Below, in pieces: positions 19,014 through 28,291 of a DNA stretch of 64,000 bases. The DNA is taken from assembly GCF_002077945.1 (NCBI RefSeq), contig NZ_LVYD01000001.1:496001-560000 (forward strand), read 5' to 3'. The DNA is from Niastella vici (GTDB lineage: Bacteria; Bacteroidota; Bacteroidia; Chitinophagales; Chitinophagaceae). A program made the position numbers and the translations under genes. How positions within the stretch are numbered: the stretch's first letter is position 1; every line of letters begins with the position of its first letter. Under the pieces are notes generated by a model. That model saw nothing but the letters and a program-made list of their open reading frames with translations. It was not told where the DNA came from and searched no databases.

Positions 19014-19505
19014 TTATTGTCCTACAATTTTACTTCGCTTTTCAAGCATTACGGTGGTTCGCCAAATGCCATCGAGCTGGGCAATGCGTTCGCGGTAACC
19101 AATAAAGCGGAAACCACATTGTTCATGCAAATGAATGCTGGCCCGGTTCTCTTCATGAATTACGCTTAACAATGACCAAATGCCATTTTGTTCGCTGGCG
19201 CTGATCAATGCTTCAAGCAAGGTTCTTCCTATGCCTTTGCGTTGATGCTGTTGATGAATATACACACTCACTTCAGCTACTCCGCTGTAACAAGCCCTTG
19301 TTGAAACGGGTGCCAGGGCGGCCCACCCAACCGGTACATTATCGTCAACGGCCAGTAATCTTGAATGTGGGAGGTACTTGGCATTGAACCCTTCCCAATC
19401 GGGCACGATTGTTTCGAAGGTAGCCATGCCTGAAGCAATACCATGACCATAAATTTCAAGCACCGCAGCGGCATGTTCGGTAAGCATAGGAATAAGCGTA
19501 ATCAT
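19014..19505 (-). CDS. GNAT N-acetyltransferase, phosphinothricin acetyltransferase-like
   Basis: 163 residues. Seen: the acetyl-CoA binding motif A as EVSVYIHQQHQRKGIGRTLLEALI, NRASIHLHEQCGFRFIGYRERI, and the C-terminal DGIWRTTVMLEKR, all typical of the Pat/YncA subgroup. Known members acetylate methionine analogues or phosphinothricin; the natural substrate here is unknown. It is the last gene of a minus-strand run. Confidence 0.85.
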   Translation of the reverse strand: MITLIPMLTEHAAAVLEIYGHGIASGMATFETIVPDWEGFNAKYLPHSRLLAVDDNVPVGWAALAPVSTRACYSGVAEVSVYIHQQHQRKGIGRTLLEALISASEQNGIWSLLSVIHEENRASIHLHEQCGFRFIGYRERIAQLDGIWRTTVMLEKRSKIVGQ

Positions 19506-19617
19506 ATCGCTAATTTAAAAATCAGGCGGCAACTTCCCAAGGTGATTCGTTTGCCGGCTGGCGAACGGCTCACCAAAGAGCGACCCGCCCCGCCAGGGCG
19601 AGCCGGCTTTAGTCGTT

Positions 19618-20769
19618 TCATATGCGGGCTAACCGTTCGGCTGCCAGGGCCAGCGTTTCCTCCTTTTTGCCAAAACAGAAACGCACCACTTTGTTATCAG
19701 TGGCGTCCTGGTAAAATGCCGAAACCGGAATTACCGCCACCCCGAATTCGCGGGTAATGCGAATGGCAAAATCCTTATCACTTTCATCGCTGATACGGTT
19801 GTACTGTGCGCAAATAAAATAGCTGCCCTTACTATCGAGCATGGTAAACCGGGTATTCTTCATCAGCGATAAAAAGTAATCGCGCTTTTGCTGCAGAAAA
19901 GCGCCCAATGATAAATACGACTCCCTGTTCTTCAGAAATGTAGCCAGGGCAACCTGTGAGGGCGTATGGCAGCTAAAGCAATTGAACTGATGCACTTTGC
20001 GAAATTCCTTTGTAAAGCCGGCAGGTGCTATGGCATACCCCAGTTTCCAGCCAGTGCAATGGTATACTTTCCCGAATGAAAAACATACAAAGCTGCGTTG
20101 CGCCAGATCGGGATATCTTAAAATAGATTGGTGCTTTACATTATCAAAAACTATATGCTCATATACTTCATCCGAAACAATAATGATATTGGTGTTTTGC
20201 ACCAGTTCACGCAATTGTTGGATATCATCCCCACTCAAAACAGCCCCCGTAGGGTTGTGCGGTGAATTCAGCATGATAACCTTTGTTTTCGGTGTGATCT
20301 TCTGGCGTACTTCAGCCCAGTTGATCTTATATTCAGGAAACTGCAGATCGATGCGCACCGGTATGGCGCCATTCACAACGATATTGGGAATATAGCTATC
20401 GTAGCCCGGTTCAAAAACAATCACTTCATCGCCCGGCTGCAATACCGTAGTGAGCGCGGTATAAATGGCATAGGTTCCGCCCGGAGTAATGGTTATTTCT
20501 GTATCGGGGTTAACGGTTGTGTTATATAAAAACTCAATTTTTTCGGCAATGGCTTCCCGCAACGGCATCCAGCCCGGCATAGGCGAATATTGGTTAAACC
20601 CGTTGCGCATGGCATCGGCCACCAATTCAATAAGCGCAGCGCTCATGGGAAAATCAGGGAACCCCTGGCCCAGGTTTACGGCTTTATGCTCGGTTGCCAG
20701 GGCGCTCATGACAGTAAAAATAGTGGTGCCTACTTCGGGTAATTTAGATTGGAATGGAATTTGGCTCAA
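19618..20769 (-). CDS. PLP-dependent aminotransferase, methionine/kynurenine aminotransferase type
   Basis: 383 residues, class I/II fold. Seen: NLGQGFPDFPMSAAL at the N-terminus, MLNSPHNPTGAVLSGDD, the SDEVYEHIVFD region with the PLP-binding Asp and Tyr, and the Schiff-base Lys in CFSFGKVYHCTGWKLGYAIAP. This resembles E. coli YbdL (methionine aminotransferase) and kynurenine aminotransferases. Known role: transamination of methionine or aromatic amino acids. The MmcQ and exonuclease genes follow the same orientation upstream, but a functional link is not apparent. Confidence 0.88.
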   Translation of the reverse strand: MSQIPFQSKLPEVGTTIFTVMSALATEHKAVNLGQGFPDFPMSAALIELVADAMRNGFNQYSPMPGWMPLREAIAEKIEFLYNTTVNPDTEITITPGGTYAIYTALTTVLQPGDEVIVFEPGYDSYIPNIVVNGAIPVRIDLQFPEYKINWAEVRQKITPKTKVIMLNSPHNPTGAVLSGDDIQQLRELVQNTNIIIVSDEVYEHIVFDNVKHQSILRYPDLAQRSFVCFSFGKVYHCTGWKLGYAIAPAGFTKEFRKVHQFNCFSCHTPSQVALATFLKNRESYLSLGAFLQQKRDYFLSLMKNTRFTMLDSKGSYFICAQYNRISDESDKDFAIRITREFGVAVIPVSAFYQDATDNKVVRFCFGKKEETLALAAERLARI

Positions 20770-20799
20770 GGTGAAAAATTGAAAATGTGTAGTGCAAAA

Positions 20800-21159
20800 T
20801 TATTGCTGGCCCTTAACCTGATCGCGCGTTTTTGCCGGCAGGCTGGCCACGATGAGGTCGTATGAATCATTGATCCATTCTTTCAACATGGTATTGGATA
20901 CGCTTCCATCAACGTATATGGTATTCCAGTGCTTTTTATTCATATGATAACCGGGTTGAACGCAGGCGTAGCGTTCGCGCAGCTCGATGGCTCTTTCGGG
21001 GTCGCATTTTACGTTGAACCGGAAAGTTTCGGATTCCATGGGGCAAATTAAAAACACTTTGCCACCAACCTTATACACCAGGGTATCGGGCCCGAAAGGA
21101 AGGGTTTCTTCAACGGCCGGTTTCGATAAACAATAGTCGCGCAATGATTCAATATCCAT
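20800..21159 (-). CDS. MmcQ/YjbR-family DNA-binding protein
   Basis: 119 residues. Seen: MDIESLRDYCLSKPAVEETLPFGPDTLVYKVGGKVFLI and GYHMNKKHWNTIYVDG, the full signature of the YjbR/MmcQ family. This is a double-wing fold with a positively charged DNA-binding face. Biological role is poorly known. Lies 17 bases downstream of the exonuclease-like gene. Confidence 0.85.
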   Translation of the reverse strand: MDIESLRDYCLSKPAVEETLPFGPDTLVYKVGGKVFLICPMESETFRFNVKCDPERAIELRERYACVQPGYHMNKKHWNTIYVDGSVSNTMLKEWINDSYDLIVASLPAKTRDQVKGQQ

Positions 21160-21176
21160 ACAACTCAGCTTAAATA

Positions 21177-21893
21177 TTATTGTTTGATCTCGATATTATC
21201 AGCATCGATAAATTCTTCACCCGTCATTCGCAAATATACCTGGGCAACGGTGACCACATCTTTCTGGCAATAATGAACAATACGTTCAATGTTTTTTTCT
21301 TTCCAGTACACTTCCCAAACCATGCTGCCGTCAATATCATCTTTTGGTGTGGGAATGCCCAGCGTGCAGGCCAGCAGGTTCAGCGATGTAAAGTTTTTAT
21401 AATCCCCGAAACGCCACATGTCCATAGTATCGAGATGGCTTATTTCCCAGGGCTTTTTTCCACGTGTATTGAGAATGGCGGGAATAGGAATGTTTTGTAT
21501 GATCATTCGGCGGCACAGGAAAGGAAAATCGAATTCTTTTCCATTATGCGCGCATAGGAATTTATTTGCATCAGTAGCCCAGCGTTTCAGCATGTCGGTG
21601 AACTGCAACAACAATTCTCTTTCATCATCACCATAAAATGATTTTAGGATCAGTTTTTTTGCAGGATGATATCCCTGAATAATGCCACAGCTGATGCATA
21701 CAATTTTACCAAACTCGGAATATATACCGGCCCGGTTATAAATGGTTTCTACGGTTTCTTCTTCTTTATTGCGGATCAAATAAGCCGCTTTTAAACCCCA
21801 CAGGTCCTTCCATTCGGGCGGCAATTTATCATAGCAATCGAATTGCGGAACAGTTTCAATATCAAGAAAAAGAATGTTGTTGAGTGTAACCAT
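21177..21893 (-). CDS. Predicted 3'-5' exonuclease, PolB-proofreading-like (DnaQ fold)
   Basis: 238 residues from the ATG at 21893 (a longer frame to 21941 adds a less plausible leader). Seen: ILFLDIETVPQ (ExoI, D-x-E), LCAHNGKEFDFPFLCRRM (ExoII, N..x..F/Y-D) and a C-terminal VHYCQKDVVTVAQVY (ExoIII, with Asp in CQKD). This is the DEDD exonuclease set of the family related to the PolB proofreading domain. It probably trims DNA in repair; no polymerase gene is adjacent. Confidence 0.85.
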   Translation of the reverse strand: MVTLNNILFLDIETVPQFDCYDKLPPEWKDLWGLKAAYLIRNKEEETVETIYNRAGIYSEFGKIVCISCGIIQGYHPAKKLILKSFYGDDERELLLQFTDMLKRWATDANKFLCAHNGKEFDFPFLCRRMIIQNIPIPAILNTRGKKPWEISHLDTMDMWRFGDYKNFTSLNLLACTLGIPTPKDDIDGSMVWEVYWKEKNIERIVHYCQKDVVTVAQVYLRMTGEEFIDADNIEIKQ

Positions 21894-22025
21894 AAAATCA
21901 AATGTAGCATTTACCAATGGGCCGGTTAGCAAATTCTGCACAAGAGAATTTGCCGGTTGAATTAGGCTAAAAAGATAAGAAAATTACAATTTATCTAACA
22001 CATCTGCCCATTGAATAATCTACAC

Positions 22026-23108
22026 TTACAGGTATTTATCGCCTTTATTCCTTTTCACCTCGGCTACATATTCCTTGATATCCTGTTCTTTTTCCCTTTT
22101 GCAAATGAGGAGAACATCATTGGTATCAACTACAATAAAATCTTCCATGCCCTGTATTACAACCAGTTTGTTCTCGGGCGTGTGTACCATGCATCGCTGT
22201 GTGTCGAATACAATAACATTTCCACCGCCGGAGGCATTGTTCATGTAGTCTTTTTCCAGGTTTTCCCAGGCACTGTTCCAGCTACCCAGGTCGCTCCAGC
22301 CAAATGAAGAGGGAATTACGTATACATTGTCGGCTTTTTCCATGATACCAAAATCGATGGAGATATTGGTACAAAGCGGATAAATGCGTTGTAAGGCCGG
22401 CACTTCCTGTGTGGTATTGAAATGCTCTTTTTCTGCCTCAAATACATCATACATTTCGGGCAGGTGTTTTTTAAACGCAGGAATAATGTTTTTTACCTGC
22501 CATACGAATATGCCGGCATTCCATAAAAAGTCGCCGCTGGCGATAAAGGTCCTGGCTATTGGAAGCTCAGGTTTTTCCGTAAACGTTTTTACTTTATACA
22601 CATTGTCGCTTACAGCCTGCTGCTCATACTGTATATAACCATAACCGGTATGAGGATAGGTAGGCTTTATGCCAAGTGTAATTAATGCGTTGTGTTTACC
22701 AACAAAACTGAGTGCTTCAAAACAAACTTTATTAAAGGCAACAGGGTCAAGGATCAGGTGATCAGAGGGGGCTACAATAAGAGAAGCCTCGGGATCAAAC
22801 TCGTGCAATTTGTAGGAGATGTAGGCGATGCAGGGCGCGGTATTCTTTCGCGACGGTTCGCCAAGAATATTTTGCAAAGGCAATTGGGGCAATTGCTTCT
22901 TTACAATATTTATATACTCATTGGAAGTGACAACATAAATATTTTCGGCCGGTATAAAGGCAGCAAATCTGTCATACGTAGCTTGTATAAGTGTTTTACC
23001 GGTATTCAAAATGTCAAGGAACTGTTTGGGAAAATTGGTTCGGCTCATAGGCCAGAAACGGCTGCCGATTCCTCCCGCCATTATTGCTACGTAATGATGT
23101 TTGTTCAT
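22026..23108 (-). CDS. manC: Mannose-1-phosphate guanylyltransferase
   Basis: 360 residues. Seen: the nucleotidyltransferase motif GGIGSRFWPMSRTNFPKQFLDI, then LGEPSRKNTAPCIAYI, VAPSDHLI, TFTEKPELPIAR and FLWNAGIFVWQ. Known: makes GDP-mannose from GTP and mannose-1-phosphate for polysaccharide and glycan synthesis. Only the catalytic and beta-helix-like part is present; there is no fused phosphomannose isomerase domain. Next to kdsD, another envelope-sugar gene. Confidence 0.93.
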   Translation of the reverse strand: MNKHHYVAIMAGGIGSRFWPMSRTNFPKQFLDILNTGKTLIQATYDRFAAFIPAENIYVVTSNEYINIVKKQLPQLPLQNILGEPSRKNTAPCIAYISYKLHEFDPEASLIVAPSDHLILDPVAFNKVCFEALSFVGKHNALITLGIKPTYPHTGYGYIQYEQQAVSDNVYKVKTFTEKPELPIARTFIASGDFLWNAGIFVWQVKNIIPAFKKHLPEMYDVFEAEKEHFNTTQEVPALQRIYPLCTNISIDFGIMEKADNVYVIPSSFGWSDLGSWNSAWENLEKDYMNNASGGGNVIVFDTQRCMVHTPENKLVVIQGMEDFIVVDTNDVLLICKREKEQDIKEYVAEVKRNKGDKYL

Positions 23109-23242
23109 TTTTATAAAGTTGTCCTTCGTTTAAATCCGGAATGTTGACAGGTTTATCGGTAATGAAGCAATTTCCTATAAACGGGAAATTGTCAACATTA
23201 TTAGTTGATAAAGTTACAATCTTATTGATTTTTATTATACTG

Positions 23243-24220
23243 CTAAATAAGGCCTTCCCTGATCAGGTCGTGCAAATGAATGAAGCCAAGGTATGTTGAA
23301 TCAGCAGCTACAACAACCAGTTGATTGATATCATACTTCCGCAAACGATCAAGTGCTTCCACAGCCAGCGCATCGGCTGTAATGGTTTTCGGATCAAGCG
23401 TCATGATCTCATTAGCAATAATACCGTCTAATGGTATATTCTTTTCGAGCATACGCCGCAGGTCGCCATCGGTAATAATGCCCAGCAAATGGTTATTCTC
23501 ATCTGTAACAGCCGTTGTCCCCAGTCTTTTTCTCGATATTTCAACAATTACTTCCTTTAACGTAGCAGATGGTGAAACCCTGGGCGTTTCGTTATTCACA
23601 TACAGGTCAGATACGCGCAGGTATAATTTCTTGCCAAGCGTGCCGCCGGGATGAAACCGGGCAAAATCTTCGGAGGTGAACCCCCTCAGCTCCATCAGGG
23701 ATACCGCAATGGCATCGCCCATAACCAGCTGGGCCGTAGTACTGGAAGTAGGCGCCAGGTTGTTGGGGCAGGCTTCCTGCGACACTGTGGTATTTAACAC
23801 AATGCCCGATTGCCGGGCCAGGAAGGAGCCCATATTACCAACCATTCCAATCAAAGTGTTACCGAAATTCCTGATAAGGGGAACAAGTACTTTTATTTCA
23901 GGGCTTTCACCACTTTTACTGATGATCATCACCACATCATCCTGTTGTATCATACCCAGATCGCCATGTATGGCGTCGGCCGCATGCAGGAATATAGCCG
24001 GTGTTCCCGTTGAGTTTAATGTTGCAACCAGCTTTTGAGCAATGAGGGCACTTTTGCCAATTCCACTGATCACTACCCGGCCCTTCGTTTCGTAGATCGA
24101 CCTCACAGCACGCTCAAAATCATCGTTCACCATGGTTTGTAACGATGCTATAGCCTCCGCCTCCAACCCTATGGTTCGAAGCGCAACAGACTTAATATCA
24201 ATGGCAGACAAAGTTGACAT
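23243..24220 (-). CDS. kdsD: Arabinose-5-phosphate isomerase (KpsF/GutQ family)
   Basis: 325 residues. Seen: SIS domain with GRVVISGIGKSALIAQKLVATLNSTGTPA and the HGDLGMI motif, then two CBS domains (LKEVIVEISRKRLGTTAVTDE... and EIMTLDPKTITADALAVEALDRL). Known: converts ribulose-5-phosphate to arabinose-5-phosphate, first step of Kdo synthesis for LPS. The start at 24220 (MSTLSAIDIKS) is preferred over the frame start at 24232. Confidence 0.92.
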   Translation of the reverse strand: MSTLSAIDIKSVALRTIGLEAEAIASLQTMVNDDFERAVRSIYETKGRVVISGIGKSALIAQKLVATLNSTGTPAIFLHAADAIHGDLGMIQQDDVVMIISKSGESPEIKVLVPLIRNFGNTLIGMVGNMGSFLARQSGIVLNTTVSQEACPNNLAPTSSTTAQLVMGDAIAVSLMELRGFTSEDFARFHPGGTLGKKLYLRVSDLYVNNETPRVSPSATLKEVIVEISRKRLGTTAVTDENNHLLGIITDGDLRRMLEKNIPLDGIIANEIMTLDPKTITADALAVEALDRLRKYDINQLVVVAADSTYLGFIHLHDLIREGLI

Positions 24221-24736
24221 ATTAAGGCGCAAACCTACTTGAAAATGTTAATTGCACAAAGCTTTATGCATTTTTGAAAACAATAAACATACGTTTGTTA
24301 AATAACAAAGGAAGGCATCCTTCGCAAAATTTGTTCACCGTTATTTATTGCCTCACGATACGTTATTTATCAAATGCTTATACAAACAAACTTAGCTTTT
24401 GTTAAGTTAAGCAGTTTATCAGTTATTGAAGTGTAGAATCTTATTAAACAGGCAATAAAATACAGGCTGAATATCACTTAAGGAGCTTTTTAAATATGAG
24501 GAATTGACAATTAAAAGATTGGCATAACAACAAAAATGAATTAAATTCGCATCCCTTTACAATGCTGCCTGTAATACATCTTTATCCTAATGGCCTGATT
24601 TAAACACATTCAATTGATCTGACGATTTGCTAAAGGGCAACAATGAAACCGTTATTGCCGTTATATAGCGGCAGTAAGCAGGCAGAATAATTAAATATTT
24701 TCTGAAACAATCTGTGCGAAGGAAACACTTTGAGCA
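24221..24736. other. Intergenic region between divergent kdsD and recQ
   Basis: About 515 bases, AT rich, holding the promoters of both divergent genes. I see no RNA gene or coding frame longer than a dozen codons. Confidence 0.5.
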
Positions 24737-27037
24737 ATGTCAACCACATCAAAAAAAATACCGTCAAAAACGGCAAAAGTTCAGAAAGAAAAAGACAATT
24801 CAGTAGCAAAGAAAAAAGCTGACACTTCTTCTACTTCTACTATCTCCAGCGCTTCTTTACATCAAGCACTCCAGGAGCAATTTGGATTCGACCAGTTTAA
24901 AGGCAACCAGGAACCTATCATTAAATGTTTATTGGCAGGCAAAGATACCTTTGTGATAAAGCCTACAGGCGGTGGAAAAAGTTTATGCTATCAGTTGCCG
25001 GCGATCATCAGCGAAGGCGTGGCGATCATTATCTCTCCGCTTATTGCCCTGATGAAAAACCAGGTTGACCTGGTGCGCAGCTATAGCAGCAAAGATGATG
25101 TAGCGCATTTTCTTAACTCTACTTTAACAAAAAAGGAAATTCGCGAGGTACACGATGACCTGCTCAGCGGCCGTACTAAAATGTTGTACGTTGCTCCTGA
25201 AACGTTGACCAAGCAGGAAAACCTCGAGTTCTTTTCTGATCTGAAATTGTCGTTTTTTGCAGTTGATGAAGCGCATTGTATCTCTGAATGGGGACACGAT
25301 TTCAGACCTGAATACAGAAGGTTGCGTGAAATGATGACGCAGATCAATCCCGATATACCGGTGATTGCATTAACCGCCACTGCCACGCCCAAAGTACAAA
25401 GTGATATTATCAAGAACCTCGGACTGAAAGAGCCCGAGATCTTCATATCTTCTTTTAACCGCCCTAACCTGTATTACGAAATACAGCCCAAGATCAAGAA
25501 AGATCAAACGATCAAAAGTATTGTGCGTTTCATTGTACAAATGAAAGGCAAGAGCGGTATCATTTATACATTAAATCGTAAGACCACTGAAGAGCTGGCC
25601 GATATGCTGATGGCCAATGGCATTAAAGCAGTTGCTTATCATGCCGGCCTCGACAGCAAGCTGCGTGCAGAACGGCAGGACCTGTTCCTCAATGAAGATG
25701 TTCAGGTTATTGTAGCCACCATCGCTTTTGGTATGGGTATCGACAAACCGGATATCCGTTTTGTAATTCACTTCAACATTCCCAAAAGCATTGAAAACTA
25801 TTACCAGGAAACAGGCCGTGCAGGCCGCGATGGACTGGAAGGAAAATGTATCTTATACTATTCGCATAAAGACGTATCGAAGCTCGAGCATTTGATGCGC
25901 GATAAACCGCTCAGCGAACGCGAAGTAGGCGCCCAGCTTATCAGTGAAACGGTAGCTTACTCAGAAAGCGGTGTATGCCGGCGCAAAATACTCATGAGCT
26001 ATTTTGGTGAAGAGTATACCGAAAAGAATTGCGGACAATGCGATAACTGCTTACACCCGAAAGAACAGGTAGAAGCCAAAGATAATGTGGTGAAGGTGTT
26101 GAAAGTGATCAAAGCGCTCGATGAACGCTTTGCCTCAGATTATACGGTAAACATTATCATTGGGCGGTTAACACCCAATATCGCGATGTACCGCCATGAA
26201 GGCCTTGCCGAATTCGGCATAGGTAATGATCAGCCCGATCATTACTGGAATTCGCTGATCAGGCAAATGTTACTGGAAGGACTGTTGAGCAAGGATATAG
26301 AAGATTATGGCGTATTAAAGATCACTAAGAACGGGGAAGCATTTGCCAAAAAGCCAAAATCGTTCAAGATCGTTTTGAACAATTTATATGAAGAGGCCAA
26401 TGCCGATGATGATGAAGGATCAGAAGCAGCTACCGGTGCAGCAGCCGATGAGAAGTTATTTGAAATGCTGAAAGAGCTGCGTCAGAAAGAAGCCAAGAAA
26501 AAATCACTGCCGCCGTTCGTGATCTTCCTGGAAACCTCATTGCAGGATATGGCGACCCTTTTTCCTACAAAACTGGAAGAACTGGAGAAATGCTCTGGCG
26601 TAAGTAAGGGAAAAGCCATCCGTTATGGAAAGCCATTCATTGAGCTGGTAGCCCGCTATGTAGAAGAAAACAATATTGTTCGCCCCGACGATTTCGTGAT
26701 GAAAAGCGTGGTGAACAAGAGCGGTAATAAAGTATATATTATTCAGCAAACCGATAAAAAGATCCCACTCGAGGTAATTGCCAAGAACAAGGGCTGGCGT
26801 ATGGATGAAATGCTGGAAGAAATGGAAACCATTGCCGCCAGCGGCACCAAGCTGAACCTTGATTATGCCATTGCTGAAATGTTGGACGAAAACGAGCAGG
26901 AAGATATAATCGATTATTTTAAAGGATGCGAAACTTCGTCGTTGCAGGTTGCATTGGAAGAATTATCAGATCAGAACTTCACCTGGGAGCAGTTGAAGAT
27001 CATGCGGATAAAATTCCTGGCCCAGTACGGAATGTAG
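24737..27037 (+). CDS. recQ: ATP-dependent DNA helicase RecQ
   Basis: 766 residues. A Lys/Ser/Thr-rich N-terminal extension of about 45 residues precedes the helicase: FGFDQFKGNQEPII (Q-motif region), PTGGGKSLCYQLPA (Walker A), AVDEAHCISEWGHDFRPEY (DEAH and aromatic loop), ALTATATP, and QETGRAGRDG (motif VI). The Zn-binding cysteines (CRRK...CGQCDNC), RQC winged helix and an HRDC domain follow. An acidic linker near residue 560 is also visible. Known role: 3'-5' unwinding in recombinational repair and fork restart. Confidence 0.97.
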   Translation: MSTTSKKIPSKTAKVQKEKDNSVAKKKADTSSTSTISSASLHQALQEQFGFDQFKGNQEPIIKCLLAGKDTFVIKPTGGGKSLCYQLPAIISEGVAIIISPLIALMKNQVDLVRSYSSKDDVAHFLNSTLTKKEIREVHDDLLSGRTKMLYVAPETLTKQENLEFFSDLKLSFFAVDEAHCISEWGHDFRPEYRRLREMMTQINPDIPVIALTATATPKVQSDIIKNLGLKEPEIFISSFNRPNLYYEIQPKIKKDQTIKSIVRFIVQMKGKSGIIYTLNRKTTEELADMLMANGIKAVAYHAGLDSKLRAERQDLFLNEDVQVIVATIAFGMGIDKPDIRFVIHFNIPKSIENYYQETGRAGRDGLEGKCILYYSHKDVSKLEHLMRDKPLSEREVGAQLISETVAYSESGVCRRKILMSYFGEEYTEKNCGQCDNCLHPKEQVEAKDNVVKVLKVIKALDERFASDYTVNIIIGRLTPNIAMYRHEGLAEFGIGNDQPDHYWNSLIRQMLLEGLLSKDIEDYGVLKITKNGEAFAKKPKSFKIVLNNLYEEANADDDEGSEAATGAAADEKLFEMLKELRQKEAKKKSLPPFVIFLETSLQDMATLFPTKLEELEKCSGVSKGKAIRYGKPFIELVARYVEENNIVRPDDFVMKSVVNKSGNKVYIIQQTDKKIPLEVIAKNKGWRMDEMLEEMETIAASGTKLNLDYAIAEMLDENEQEDIIDYFKGCETSSLQVALEELSDQNFTWEQLKIMRIKFLAQYGM

Positions 27038-27059
27038 GTTTTCGATTGAATTAATTATA

Positions 27060-27097
27060 AAAAATGTATGCCCGTTAACTGCGGAGCATACATTTTT
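27060..27097 (+). terminator. Terminator of recQ
   Basis: AAAATGTATGC and GCATACATTTT form an 11-bp stem ending in a T run, 23 bases after the stop codon. Confidence 0.85.
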
Positions 27098-27255
27098 CTT
27101 TTTAGCCAAACCGTTCTTAGCGGGCATTCACCGAACAATAGGCACCTTTAATCGAAATAAAATGCATATTTAGTTACTTGTTAATACTTTACACTACGTA
27201 ATTCCGTTTAAGTGTTAGATTTTATTTAACCCCTGAACGCTAAATTTAAATCCTA

Positions 27256-27699
27256 ATGAAAGCCATTGTATTGATGGGCATTTCATGCCTGATGCTGGCG
27301 GGAGTGTATGGTGTTATGGGTAAGCAGAGCGCAGTCAGCAAAATTTTATCCTTTAACCAGGAAAACAGTGCCGTTTCCCCAACTGGCGCCGAGAATCAGG
27401 AAAAGTCTTCTTCTGCTACTGATACTACAGTAAAAAAAGCTTCAAAAACATTAGATGATAGCCACTGGATCGATGATCCCCTGTTTGAAAAAGCAGCGGG
27501 AACTGAGTTGGTAACCGGGGAGGAATCTTCAGAAACCACAACGGCCCAACCGAAGGCTGCACCGGCCACCAAACGGGCAACACCCAAAAAAGGCCAGGCA
27601 CCTGTTACAACGCCTGCACCGGAAGTAAAACAGCTGATTTTGGAACTGGACCCCGACTCTACGGCACCCAATAAGAAAATACCGACAATAGCGGTATAA
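27256..27699 (+). CDS. Hypothetical exported Ala/Pro/Thr-rich protein
   Basis: 147 residues with a hydrophobic N-terminus (MKAIVLMGISCLMLAGVYGVMG) that could be a signal or anchor. The rest is low complexity: Ser/Glu/Thr then a Lys/Pro/Ala/Thr segment. No domain is recognised. The frame is plausible because of the start and signal-like segment; it may be a periplasmic linker-type protein. Confidence 0.5.
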   Translation: MKAIVLMGISCLMLAGVYGVMGKQSAVSKILSFNQENSAVSPTGAENQEKSSSATDTTVKKASKTLDDSHWIDDPLFEKAAGTELVTGEESSETTTAQPKAAPATKRATPKKGQAPVTTPAPEVKQLILELDPDSTAPNKKIPTIAV

Positions 27700-27766
27700 G
27701 CGAACAATTAGTATAAATCAACTATAAGAGACTGCAATAAGGGCATGAATAATGAATAAGCCAATA

Positions 27767-27795
27767 GCATCCGCCTGCCCGGCGGATGTTTTTTT
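27767..27795 (+). terminator. Terminator after the hypothetical exported protein
   Basis: GCATCCGCC-TGCC-CGGCGGATGT followed by seven T residues. The remainder up to 28010 shows nothing gene-like. Confidence 0.8.
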
Positions 27796-28010
27796 ATGGG
27801 CCCATACTACGATCAACAGCAGTGAAAAATGGCAAACCCATGTACTGCCTGGCCGGTGATTTAAGGGAATAAGCTTGTTCACGGGGCTCGTCATAATGTT
27901 TTTCATCATCCAGGCATTGCTGTTTGAAGCAGACACTTGATTTTTATAAAATAATTGAAGAGAATTGGAATTCTTTTGCCATTTTTTTCACTTTTGTTAG
28001 GAATATCCCC

Positions 28011-28018
28011 TATTTTTG
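28011..28018 (+). promoter_or_regulatory. Promoter -7 box of tRNA-Phe
   Basis: TATTTTTG (TAnnTTTG) lies 57 bases before the tRNA. A TTTG at 27993-27996 is only 14 bases upstream, short of the normal 19, so the -33 element is uncertain. Confidence 0.4.
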
Positions 28019-28075
28019 CTGCCCGATTTAAAGGTTCGGTGCCGCGAAGGCGGATAAGGACCTGAAAAATTTGAT

Positions 28076-28148
28076 GGTGCGGTAGCTCAGTCGGTAGAGC
28101 AAAGGACTGAAAATCCTTGTGTCGGCGGTTCGATCCCGCCCCACACCA
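28076..28148 (+). tRNA. tRNA-Phe (GAA), split by element insertion and rebuilt
   Basis: A full cloverleaf of 73 nt: D stem GCTC/GAGC, anticodon arm GGACTGAAAATCC with anticodon GAA, T arm GGCGG-TTCGATC-CCGCC, discriminator A, no encoded CCA. The 3' half from 28106 is the direct repeat used for integration of the mobile element. The acceptor stem GGTGCGG/CCACACC has a C5-A68 mismatch, unusual for the gene presumably serving as tRNA-Phe. Confidence 0.93.
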
Positions 28149-28149
28149 C
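28106..28149 (+). repeat. attL, 44-bp core of the integrative element
   Basis: The 44 bases from the anticodon arm to the 3' end of tRNA-Phe recur exactly at 56556-56599 and again at 56927-56970. This one is the left junction: beyond 28149 the sequence differs from the other two copies, which share the flank GAAGAGCC. Confidence 0.9.
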
Positions 28150-28156
28150 AGACAAC

Positions 28157-28194
28157 CAAGCAGTTATGAAGTAATTCATAGCTGCTTTTTTGTT
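28157..28194 (+). terminator. Element-borne terminator for tRNA-Phe
   Basis: AAGCAG-TATGAA-GTAA-TTCATA-CTGCTT then a T run. The element replaces the native downstream hairpin (now at 56604) with its own, so the rebuilt tRNA still has a 3' end signal. Confidence 0.75.
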
Positions 28195-28196
28195 TG

Positions 28197-28216
28197 GGTC
28201 TAACATAGGTCTAACA
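28197..28216 (+). repeat. Left subterminal repeat, paired GGTCTAACA motif
   Basis: GGTCTAACATAGGTCTAACA contains the 9-mer GGTCTAACA twice with a TA spacer. The same 20 bases recur in the same orientation at 56434-56453 near the right end. Position and pairing suggest arm-type integrase binding sites. Confidence 0.7.
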
Positions 28217-28224
28217 TTGGCCTT

Positions 28225-28261
28225 CCATCTTACCTGATGGTATTTTCTATGGTAGAAAATA
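28225..28261. promoter_or_regulatory. Two dyads just upstream of the Argonaute fusion gene
   Basis: CCATC-TTACCT-GATGG (28225-28240) abuts the perfect 21-base palindrome-type dyad TATTTTCTA-TGG-TAGAAAATA (28241-28261). They end 30 bases before the ATG, where an operator would sit. No regulator gene is adjacent. Confidence 0.5.
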
Positions 28262-28291
28262 GATATTTGCATTTCTAACGATTGCTTTCAG

